Below the pieces are notes generated by a model. The model was not told the origin of the DNA. It searched no databases and worked only from the letters and a program-made list of their open reading frames with translations. A stretch of DNA of 36,768 nucleotides, from positions 1-36,768 of the forward strand of contig JAJYWO010000016.1 of assembly GCA_021791445.1 (NCBI GenBank), in the 5' to 3' direction. Source of the stretch: a bacterium (GTDB taxonomy: Bacteria > Patescibacteriota > Minisyncoccia > UBA6257 > UBA9933). Within the stretch, counting starts at the first letter, position 1. Each line of letters opens with the position of its first letter. A program made the translations under genes and the position numbers. Of this stretch, positions 17,151 to 25,152 are shown piece after piece.

Positions 17151-18689
17151 ATGAAACAAACTATTGCCTTAATCATTTTGGACGGCTGGGGAGTGGGACG
17201 AAGCGACCAATCCAACCCCATTTTTGCCGCCAATCTTCAAAATATCAATTATATTAAAGCCAATTTCCCTTTGGCCAGTTTACAGGCGTCCGGAATCGCT
17301 TCGGGAATCCCCTGGGGCGAAGAAGGAAACAGCGAAATCGGCCACCTCACTATCGGCGCCGGCAAGGTTGTTTACCAAAACTATCCGATGATTACCATGG
17401 CCGTCAGAAACGGAGATTTTTTTAAAAATGAAATCATTAAAAATTCTTTCGAATCAGCCAAAAAAAACGATGCCGCGGTTCATTTAATCGGACTTTTATC
17501 GGACGGCAATGTCCACGCCTCATTGGAACATCTTAATGCCCTAATCCGATTCGCCGAAAAAGAGAAACCGAAAACGCTCAATCTGCATTTGATCACCGAT
17601 GGCCGCGACAGTTCGCCGACCGCTTCTATCGGATTGATTAAACAGCTCAACGAAACCATAACCGCTTCTCCGAACGCCAATTGCCGAATCGCCAGCGTCA
17701 GCGGCCGCTATTACGCCATGGACCGCGACAAGCACATGGATAGAACGGAAAAATATTATCAAACAATCACCAAAGGAGACGGAGTTTTTGTCGATATTGA
17801 AAAATACATCCAAGAAAATTACGCCAAAGAATTGACCGACGAATACATTCTCCCCGCCATCAGTTCGCCAGACGGACTTATTAAAGAAAACGATTCCGTT
17901 TTTTTCTTCAATTTCCGCGAAGACAGAATGCGCCAGATGGTGGAAATGTTTAGTAAAAATTCCCCAAATTTACAAATCGCGTCAATGGTAAGTTATGACG
18001 ACAAATTCAACATTCCGGTCGCTTTCAGAAAAGAAATTATCACCAATCCGTTAAGCAGGATTCTGTCGGAAAATGGCAAAATCCAATTTAAAATCGCGGA
18101 AACCGAAAAATACGCCCATATCACTTACTTTTTCAACGGCGAAACAGAAGCGCCGTTCAACAACGAATACCGCGTTTTGATCCCCTCGCGAAACGACATC
18201 AGCCACGATGAACATCCGGAAATGATGGCAAATGAAATCACCCAGCGCCTCGTGAGCGCCATTGAAGAGCAGACTTACGATTTCATACTGGCGAATTACG
18301 CCAACGCCGACATTATCGCCCATACCGGAAATTACAACGCCTGCCTTAAAGCCGTATCGTTCATTGACGAACAAATCGGGGAAATAACAGCCGCGGCCAT
18401 GGAGCATAACGCTGTCGTCATTATCACTTCCGACCACGGCAACGCCGAAGTGATGTTTGACCCGAAAACCGGAGCCATAGAAACAAAACACAACGCCAGT
18501 CCGGTGCCTTTTTACCTTGTCGCCAAACAATTCCAATTAAAACAGCCGAGGCAGGAAGCCGAAGTTTCCCATTTGGAAAAAATAAGCGCCGGCGTTTTAG
18601 CCGACGTCGCTCCGACTGTTTTAGAGTTAATGCAAATTCCCAAACCGAAAGAAATGACCGGCCAAAGCCTGTTGAAACAACTTATTTAA
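17151..18689 (+). CDS. gpmI: 2,3-bisphosphoglycerate-independent phosphoglycerate mutase
   Basis: LIILDGWGVG; GNSEIGHLTIGAG; SDGNVHASLEHL; HLITDGRD; ITSDHGNAE. Confidence 0.97.
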   Translation: MKQTIALIILDGWGVGRSDQSNPIFAANLQNINYIKANFPLASLQASGIASGIPWGEEGNSEIGHLTIGAGKVVYQNYPMITMAVRNGDFFKNEIIKNSFESAKKNDAAVHLIGLLSDGNVHASLEHLNALIRFAEKEKPKTLNLHLITDGRDSSPTASIGLIKQLNETITASPNANCRIASVSGRYYAMDRDKHMDRTEKYYQTITKGDGVFVDIEKYIQENYAKELTDEYILPAISSPDGLIKENDSVFFFNFREDRMRQMVEMFSKNSPNLQIASMVSYDDKFNIPVAFRKEIITNPLSRILSENGKIQFKIAETEKYAHITYFFNGETEAPFNNEYRVLIPSRNDISHDEHPEMMANEITQRLVSAIEEQTYDFILANYANADIIAHTGNYNACLKAVSFIDEQIGEITAAAMEHNAVVIITSDHGNAEVMFDPKTGAIETKHNASPVPFYLVAKQFQLKQPRQEAEVSHLEKISAGVLADVAPTVLELMQIPKPKEMTGQSLLKQLI

Positions 18690-19083
18690 CCAATTCAATC
18701 ACTTTGTCGATTCCCGCGGGCGCGGTTATTGTGATTAAGCCGGTTTTGTCTTCCGACGCCAATAAATCGCGGCCGACAATTTCATCTCCATTCATCCAAA
18801 CAAGCTCCAGATCCAAATGCGTGTTTTTGTTCCAAAACGTCGGTTTGCTTCCGGGCGCAAAAAAGAAAACCATTCCGTCCGCGCCTTTCAATTCGGAAAT
18901 TCCCGAAAGTCCCCTTGCCCGCTGTAAAACCGTGCGCGCGGTGTATAAAACATAATCCTTGCCCTCTATGTTTAAAACGATTTTTTCGGCGTCATTCGCC
19001 AAATCCGCTTTGCCGATAAAAAATAAAATAATTCCCGCTAAAATTCCGGCCGCAATCAATAAAATATGTCTGAATTTTTTCAT
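18682..19083 (-). CDS. DUF192-domain protein, N-terminal TM/signal
   Basis: RTVLQRARGLSGISELKGADGMVFFF...PTFWNKNTHLDLELVWMNGDEIVG; start trimmed to MKKFRH. Confidence 0.88.
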   Translation of the reverse strand: MKKFRHILLIAAGILAGIILFFIGKADLANDAEKIVLNIEGKDYVLYTARTVLQRARGLSGISELKGADGMVFFFAPGSKPTFWNKNTHLDLELVWMNGDEIVGRDLLASEDKTGLITITAPAGIDKVIELVK

Positions 19084-19084
19084 A

Positions 19085-20773
19085 TTACATTTTTTCCGGC
19101 GCTTCAATCCCTAATAAATTAAGCCCTGTTTTTAATACGTTGGCAACGGCTTTGATTAAAGCAAGGCGCGCTTTTTTAATTTCTTTTTCCGCTTTCAATA
19201 CGGGCAATGATTGATAAAAAGAATTTGTCAATTTGGCCAATTCAAACAAATAATCCGCCAAATAATGAGGAAAATAATTTATCGTTATTCTCTCGATAAC
19301 CAAAGGGAATTCCTCCAATTTTAAAATCAAATCCATTTCCGTTTTTTCATTCAAATATTTCGAATTAAATTTTTTAAATCCCGATTTCCGCAAAATGCTC
19401 TTCAAGCGCGCGTATGTGTATTGAAGATACGGCCCGGAATTTCCTTCAAAATTAAGCATTTTATCCCATTGAAAAGCGATGTCGGACTGCCTGTTTTGCG
19501 ACAAATCATTGTATTTCACCGCGCCTATGCCGACGATTTTCGCGATTTTTTCTTTTTCTTTCAAAATTAATTTCGGATTTTTTTCTTCAACTATTTTTTT
19601 CGCTCTGATAATCGCTTCTTTCAACACGTCTTCCAAGGAAATGTGTTTGCCGCCGCGCGTTGATAATTTTTTCATATCCTCGCCGAGAACAAGTCCGAAT
19701 TTTATATGCGCCATTTCCTGATTTTTAATAATGCCCATTTTCTTTACAGCATTGAATAATTGGCTTAAATGGAAAGTTTGTTCGTTGCCGACGACATACA
19801 AAATTGAGTCGGCTTTGAATTTATTTACGCGATATTTAACGGTCGCGATGTCCGTTGTCGCGTACAGATACGCCCCGTCGGATTTTTGAATTATAAAAGG
19901 GGTTTTATCATCATCAATAAAAATAACAATCGCGCCCTCGCTTTTAACGGCGACTTTTTTTCTTAACGCCTCGGAAACAATATCTCCAAGCATCGGATTA
20001 TAAAAGCTTTCGCCCAATTGATGGTCAAATTTCACGCCGAGCAAATTAAAAATATTTTTCAATTCTTTGAATGTTATGCTGCGAAATTTCTTCCATATTT
20101 TCAAATTTTCTTTATTTTTGCTTTGAAGTTTTTTTACTTCTTCTTTGGCAATATCTTCCAATTTGGAATCATTTTTCATTCTCGCCGTATAATCAACATA
20201 CAACTCCATCAACCCCTCTAAAGAAATATCTTTTAATTTTTTATCTTTTTGTTTCTCTTTATATGCCGCTATTAAAACTCCGAATTGCTTTCCCCAATCG
20301 CCCAAATGGCTGTCGCCTATCGCCTTATGTCCGCTAAATTTTAAAATATTGTATAGCGCCTGGCCGATTATGGTTGAGCGCAAATGCCCGATACTCATCG
20401 GTTTCGCGATATTTATCCCGCAATAATCAATCACAATATTTTTCTTAATTTTATTTTTGCTCTTCCCCCATTTCCCGCCCGATTTATAAATATTTTCAAA
20501 TTCATTTTGCAAAACTTTTTCCGAAACCCAGAAATTTACGAATCCCGGCGGAACAATTTCTATTTTCTCAAAAAAATTTGGCTTAGTACTTAATACTTCA
20601 TACTTAATACTTTCCGCAATTTTCATCGGATTCTCGCCGCGGATTTTCGCCAATTTTAAAGCCACATTCGTGGAATAATGCCCAAATTGCTCGTTTCCCG
20701 GTATAGAAATTTCCACTTCAATGTCGTTGCCAATGGTTTTCTTAATTAAATCGATAATTTTTGTCTTAATCAT
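19085..20773 (-). CDS. argS: arginyl-tRNA synthetase
   Basis: GINIAKPMSIGHLRSTIIGQALYNIL; GDSHLGDWGKQFG; SGPYLQYTYARLKSILRK. Confidence 0.96.
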   Translation of the reverse strand: MIKTKIIDLIKKTIGNDIEVEISIPGNEQFGHYSTNVALKLAKIRGENPMKIAESIKYEVLSTKPNFFEKIEIVPPGFVNFWVSEKVLQNEFENIYKSGGKWGKSKNKIKKNIVIDYCGINIAKPMSIGHLRSTIIGQALYNILKFSGHKAIGDSHLGDWGKQFGVLIAAYKEKQKDKKLKDISLEGLMELYVDYTARMKNDSKLEDIAKEEVKKLQSKNKENLKIWKKFRSITFKELKNIFNLLGVKFDHQLGESFYNPMLGDIVSEALRKKVAVKSEGAIVIFIDDDKTPFIIQKSDGAYLYATTDIATVKYRVNKFKADSILYVVGNEQTFHLSQLFNAVKKMGIIKNQEMAHIKFGLVLGEDMKKLSTRGGKHISLEDVLKEAIIRAKKIVEEKNPKLILKEKEKIAKIVGIGAVKYNDLSQNRQSDIAFQWDKMLNFEGNSGPYLQYTYARLKSILRKSGFKKFNSKYLNEKTEMDLILKLEEFPLVIERITINYFPHYLADYLFELAKLTNSFYQSLPVLKAEKEIKKARLALIKAVANVLKTGLNLLGIEAPEKM

Positions 20774-20796
20774 TATTATTTATTATACTTAAACAT
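20774..20796. promoter_or_regulatory. 23-bp divergent argS/smpB intergenic with overlapping opposed -10-like boxes
   Basis: TATACT (20784-20789, +) 7 nt before the smpB ATG; TATAAT (minus, 20782-20787) 8 nt before the argS ATG. Confidence 0.6.
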
Positions 20797-21231
20797 ATGA
20801 TTATTTCCACCAATAAACGCGCTTATTTTGACTACGAAATCCTGGAAACATACGAAGCGGGAATTGAATTATCAGGAGTGGAAGTCAAGTCAATCAGGGC
20901 CGGCAGAATAAATCTGGCGGGTTCTTATGTTTTGATTCGCGGAAACGATGTCCGACTTTTAAACGCCGACATTCCCCCTTTCCAGCCCCAAAACACCCCC
21001 GAAGATTACGATTCCAAGCGCACTCGCCGCCTGCTTCTGAATAAATCGGAAATCAAAAATCTTATCGGCAGAATACATGAAAAAGGCTTGACTTTGATGC
21101 CGCTGAAAGTATATACTAAAAACCGGAAAATAAAGATTGAAATCGGACTGGCAAAGAGCAGAAAGAAAGCGGATAAAAGAGAATTCATCAAGAAAAGAGA
21201 CATGGAACGGGAGACTGGAAGAAAATTTTAA
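20797..21231 (+). CDS. smpB: SsrA-binding protein SmpB
   Basis: NKRAYFDYEILETYEAGIELSGVEVKSIRAGRINLAGSYV; KTRKIKIEI-like region; C-terminal REFIKKRDMERETGRKF. Confidence 0.96.
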   Translation: MIISTNKRAYFDYEILETYEAGIELSGVEVKSIRAGRINLAGSYVLIRGNDVRLLNADIPPFQPQNTPEDYDSKRTRRLLLNKSEIKNLIGRIHEKGLTLMPLKVYTKNRKIKIEIGLAKSRKKADKREFIKKRDMERETGRKF

Positions 21232-21232
21232 T

Positions 21233-21571
21233 GGGAATGCCAGGATTCGATGGCAGCACTTTCATAAAATGGCAAGCTGAGGATGACTTCTTACCTCAAA
21301 AATCATGAAGTCGAAATCATATCTGCCAAAAACAGATTAGCCAATTTATTGGCTCCTGCATTCGCTTTCGCGTAAGCAGGCATCGCTTGGTTGAAGCTTG
21401 ATAGGCCAGTAAGCGGTGTTATAAATCAAGCTGCGCTTAATTTCTTTTCCGGCGGACATTAAGCGGAGATTCAGTCGGAAAAAATCGTCCCGAGTTTATC
21501 AAAGGACTAAGCTTGTAGAAGTTTTATGGGAATATTGTCAGACGCGGGTTCAACTCCCGCCATTTCCACCA
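21233..21571 (+). ncRNA. ssrA: tmRNA
   Basis: 5' GGGAATGCCAGGATTCGA, 3' GGGTTCAACTCCCGCCATTTCCACCA; tag frame ...AKNRLANLLAPAFAFA*; next to smpB. Confidence 0.93.
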
Positions 21572-21611
21572 AAACGGATATTTAAATATTTAAACATTTA
21601 AATATAAAAAA

Positions 21612-22118
21612 ATTATTCAACAATACAAAATCAACAATCAAATAAAAGCGCCCGAATTGAGGGTTGTCGACGAAACCGGAGAAAATCTTGGCGTTATGCC
21701 GCTTGAAGCGGCATTAAAATTAGCCGCGGAAAAAGAATTAGACTTGATTGAAATCGCGCCTATGGTCAAACCGCCGGTCGCCAAAATAATCAGTTTTGAT
21801 AAATTCCGTTACCAGAAAGAAAAAGAGCTGAAAAAACAGAAATCATTGCAGAAAATCAGCGAATTGAAAAGAGTGCAAATCACCGCTCGCGCCGCGAAAA
21901 ACGATTTGGAAGTCAGGGCGAAAAAAGCCGACGAATTTCTGAATGACGGCGACAAAGTTGAAATAATGCTTGTTTTGAAAGGAAGGGAAAAATACAACAG
22001 AATTTGGGCGAATCAAAAAATGGACGAATTTATGAAGATGATAACCGTGGAATATAAAATCACGATGCCGCCGAAATTCATCGGTAAAGGAATCGTAATG
22101 CAAATAGCCAAAAAATAA
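21612..22118 (+). CDS. infC: translation initiation factor IF-3, probable AUU start
   Basis: INNQIKAPELRVVDETGENLGVMPLEAALKLA...; the N-terminus extends upstream of the TTG at 21657; exact start uncertain (ATT 21612 or 21615, ATC 21630). Confidence 0.85.
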   Translation: MIQQYKINNQIKAPELRVVDETGENLGVMPLEAALKLAAEKELDLIEIAPMVKPPVAKIISFDKFRYQKEKELKKQKSLQKISELKRVQITARAAKNDLEVRAKKADEFLNDGDKVEIMLVLKGREKYNRIWANQKMDEFMKMITVEYKITMPPKFIGKGIVMQIAKK

Positions 22119-22122
22119 TGAA

Positions 22123-22247
22123 CCCCCACACCAAACAAGTTGTGGGGAAAAAATAAATAAAGATAATATAAATAATAAATCAACAAGTGAAATTTCATTA
22201 TTATATAAAAATATAGCATTGAAAATAAGCTTGTTATGGTGTGGGGG
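22123..22247 (+). promoter_or_regulatory. candidate translational autoregulation leader upstream of rpmI-rplT
   Basis: CCCCCACACCAAACAAG (22123-22139) pairs with CTTGTTATGGTGTGGGGG (22230-22247); alternative local hairpin CCCCACA/TGTGGGG (22124-22130/22141-22147). Confidence 0.65.
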
Positions 22248-22414
22248 TGAAAAAGAAAATTTCCAAAAGATTAAAAATAACGAAAACCGGAAAAGTTTTG
22301 AAGCGAACGATGGGTTTGTGCCATTTTCGCGCCAAAAAAAGCTCAAAACAAATTAAAAGAAAAAAAGGAATGAGCGAGGTTGGAATTAAAATGAAAATTT
22401 TACAAAATCTATGA
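22247..22414 (+). CDS. rpmI: 50S ribosomal protein L35 (absent from the ORF track)
   Basis: GTG start; VKKKISKRLKITKTGKVLKRTMGLCHFRAKKSSKQIKRKKGMSEVGIKMKILQNL*. Confidence 0.88.
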   Translation: MKKKISKRLKITKTGKVLKRTMGLCHFRAKKSSKQIKRKKGMSEVGIKMKILQNL

Positions 22415-22755
22415 CAAGAGTAAAAAGAGGAAAAACAGCGACAAAAAAACGGAAAAAAATTCTGAAATACACCAAAGGTTTTCGCTGGGGAAGAAAATCG
22501 AAAGAAAGAGCCGCTAAAGAAGCGCTTCTTCACGCTTGGTCGCACGCTTTTCGCGGACGCAAAGAAAAGAAACGCGATTATCGCGCCATGTGGCAAGTTC
22601 AGATTAACGCCGGCGCGCGCGCTTCGGGAATATCTTATTCAAAACTGATTTCCGGATTGAAAAAACAAAATATTATTTTGGACAGGAAAATCTTGGCTGA
22701 CTTGGCGAAAAACGAACCGAAAATCTTTGAAAAAATAGTTGAAAAGATAAAATAA
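22411..22755 (+). CDS. rplT: 50S ribosomal protein L20
   Basis: MTRVKRGKTATKKRKKILKYTKGFRWGRKSKERAAKEALLHAWSHAFRGRKEKKRDYRAMWQVQINAGAR; ATGA overlap with rpmI. Confidence 0.97.
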   Translation: MTRVKRGKTATKKRKKILKYTKGFRWGRKSKERAAKEALLHAWSHAFRGRKEKKRDYRAMWQVQINAGARASGISYSKLISGLKKQNIILDRKILADLAKNEPKIFEKIVEKIK

Positions 22756-22760
22756 TAAAA

Positions 22761-22783
22761 AAACCGCTTAAAGCGGTTTTTTT
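22761..22783. terminator. bidirectional intrinsic terminator
   Basis: AAACCGCTT-A-AAGCGGTTT flanked by A- and T-tracts between convergent genes. Confidence 0.8.
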
Positions 22784-23223
22784 GTCGCCGCAACCGGCTT
22801 CATCAAAAAATCATTCGCCTGCGTCAGTACCCCTTGACTGTCTTTGTGCTTTAAAATTTTTATCGCTTCTTTGTAAGAAAACCAGCCATAGCCGTCGTGT
22901 TCGCGGGAAAGCCGAATCCACGACTTTTTCGTTTCCGCCAGATAAAAAATCACGGTTTTAAAAACTCTTGTCTTTGTCGTTCCCCGTCCCCGCAAAAAAG
23001 TGAATTTTTCATAAACCTTAAACGGACCGGTGAACTTTAAATCATTTCTCTCTAAACCAGTTTCTTCGCGAATTTCCCGCAAAGCGGTTTGAAAACTTCT
23101 TTCCTCCTGCTCTATTTTGCCTTTCGCAAAACTCCAATACCCTCCGCCATGATAAAGCAATAAAAACTTAACTCCTTCGGGAGTTTTCCTATAAATAATA
23201 ATTCCTGCTGATATTTCTCGCAT
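22768..23223 (-). CDS. NUDIX hydrolase
   Basis: GKIEQEERSFQTALREIREETGLE Nudix box. Confidence 0.92.
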   Translation of the reverse strand: MREISAGIIIYRKTPEGVKFLLLYHGGGYWSFAKGKIEQEERSFQTALREIREETGLERNDLKFTGPFKVYEKFTFLRGRGTTKTRVFKTVIFYLAETKKSWIRLSREHDGYGWFSYKEAIKILKHKDSQGVLTQANDFLMKPVAATKKPL

Positions 23224-23274
23224 AAAATAATATTACCACAAATTCCAATCAGAATAAAATTTACTAGTTACTAA

Positions 23275-23847
23275 TTAAATCTTCAACAACCTCCATACTC
23301 CCAGCCCCATCAGCCATTTATTTATAAGTATAACAAAAATCGCCAATGGTAGCCACCAATAATACAGAGAAATACGAACGGATGAAGTATTAAGTATAAA
23401 ATATAAAGTATGGATAATCAGATAAATTAAAATCAAACCGATAAAATAAAACAGCAACCCGGGCCAGCCAACAATGAACAACGCCAACGCTCCCAGCCAT
23501 AATTCTTCCTGTTCAAAAAACCGTTCTTCGTATTTCTTGTTCATTTTGCGCGCGATAAAGAAAAAAATGATTCCCGCAAGCAAAGAAATAAAATAAGGCG
23601 CGAAAAATCTGGCGCCAATGTATTTAATGAAATAATTTGCGCTTTGATACGGCGGCAGTAAAAATTTTGTCGGTTCAGCCGACTGCCAAACGGCATATTG
23701 CTGATATGAATAATAAATAAGTAAAGAAAAAATCGCGGCTGCGGCGACTATAAAAATCGCTTTCAACGCTTTAATGCCAAAAGGGCGTCCTTTTAACAAA
23801 GACGCCCCAAAAGCCACAACCAAAATTCCCAAAGAAATAAAGGTCAT
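23275..23847 (-). CDS. polytopic membrane protein
   Basis: 190 aa, about 4-5 TM segments. Confidence 0.75.
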   Translation of the reverse strand: MTFISLGILVVAFGASLLKGRPFGIKALKAIFIVAAAAIFSLLIYYSYQQYAVWQSAEPTKFLLPPYQSANYFIKYIGARFFAPYFISLLAGIIFFFIARKMNKKYEERFFEQEELWLGALALFIVGWPGLLFYFIGLILIYLIIHTLYFILNTSSVRISLYYWWLPLAIFVILINKWLMGLGVWRLLKI

Positions 23848-23858
23848 AAGAAATTAAA

Positions 23859-24407
23859 TTACATCAAATCCAAAGCAGGATCGGTTCCGATTTCATAAAC
23901 CGCGTCAACAGTTCCTCCGTCCTTGGTGTTTGATTCAACGTCAGCCGATCCGCCGGATGCGTATCTCGCGCTTTCCATATTAGCGTTAAATTCATAAGTG
24001 CCGCTCGTGGTAACACTGAAATCATAATGATACGTAGCGCCGTTTGACGGATCTAACGGCAATCTCGCAAGAGGCGAGCCTCCGGGTACAAATGAAAAAT
24101 CAATTCCGTATATCCAACCGGCGCCATTAACAGTCGTAACCTGATTCTGTTGACACGCTCCGGTTCCATCAACTTGCGTTGAACCATATGTACAAGTAGT
24201 GGTCGCAACGGCAATCGATGTGCTGCTCGCGCTCGCGAACCACAAACCAAGAGCGCTGTTGATTGTCCTAAGATCGGACAATCTCTGGCTGTCTCTCGCT
24301 TGCCTCAACAATTCGGCCGGATTTAAAACCAATGCCACAACTGTCGCCAAAATCGCCAAAATGCCGATAACGATAAGCAATTCCAATAATGTAAAACCTT
24401 TTTTCAT
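23859..24407 (-). CDS. type IV pilin / pseudopilin
   Basis: Prepilin signature MKKGFTLLELLIVIGILAILATVVALVLNPAELLRQARDSQRLSDL. Confidence 0.93.
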   Translation of the reverse strand: MKKGFTLLELLIVIGILAILATVVALVLNPAELLRQARDSQRLSDLRTINSALGLWFASASSTSIAVATTTCTYGSTQVDGTGACQQNQVTTVNGAGWIYGIDFSFVPGGSPLARLPLDPSNGATYHYDFSVTTSGTYEFNANMESARYASGGSADVESNTKDGGTVDAVYEIGTDPALDLM

Positions 24408-24505
24408 ATTTAACTTATAAACTTTTAAACTTTGAAACTTTAATTATCGACCCTTGTCTTATATTTTATCATATCATATTTCATTTATTATCGCCTGTGG
24501 AAAAC

Positions 24506-24880
24506 TTACTTATTAAAAAAATCCTTTACCCTGTTAACCAAATCATCGATGGATATTTTCGCTTTTATCAGATATTCAACCACACCAAACTCCTGCCCTC
24601 TCTTTATATCTTCTTCCTGCCCAAGATTGGAAATAATTATTACCGGAGTTTTTTTGGCGTGCAGCTGCGGATCCATCCGCATTTCTTCTAAAACTTCAAA
24701 CCCGGTCTTTTTTGGAAGAATAATGTCAAGTAAAATCAAGTCAAAATCCGATTTTCTCAAATTTTCCAAAGCCGCTTCTCCATCAGCCGCCCAAACAACA
24801 TCAAATCCGTTTTTTTGAATTTTAGTTTTTAATAAAGAAGATAAAAACGGGTCGTCTTCAATTAAGAGAATTTTCTTCAT
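24506..24880 (-). CDS. single-domain response regulator (CheY-like receiver)
   Basis: MKKILLIEDDPFLSSLL...DLILLDIILPKKTGFEVLEEMR...TPVIIISNLG. Confidence 0.94.
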   Translation of the reverse strand: MKKILLIEDDPFLSSLLKTKIQKNGFDVVWAADGEAALENLRKSDFDLILLDIILPKKTGFEVLEEMRMDPQLHAKKTPVIIISNLGQEEDIKRGQEFGVVEYLIKAKISIDDLVNRVKDFFNK

Positions 24881-24901
24881 ATTATTATAATTATACGAAA
24901 T

Positions 24902-24930
24902 AAAAAAAACCGCGCAAGAGGGCGGCTTTT
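24902..24930 (-). terminator. probable terminator downstream of 16S rRNA
   Basis: Minus strand GCCGCCCTCTTGCGCGGTTTTTTTT. Confidence 0.6.
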
Positions 24931-25152
24931 TATCAGAACTTTTTTAGTTATCCCAAGGCCGAAACTTGAGGCTCCTCGGCTAACGCCTTATTCCGCCAAT
25001 TGGCGGACCGACAACTTTTTTCTAGTTTAATTGTTCCACGCGCAGCTTCCGCTACGCGTGCCTTGTTACGACTTAGTCCATGTCACCGAATTTAGACTAA
25101 CTCCGCCGAAGCGAAGCTTTGCCTACCCCCGGCTCCCTTGACTTGACGGGCG

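Noticed and set aside
18682-18689. Overlap of gpmI and DUF192 3' ends as a regulatory feature
   Set aside because: An 8-bp convergent stop overlap is common in compact genomes.
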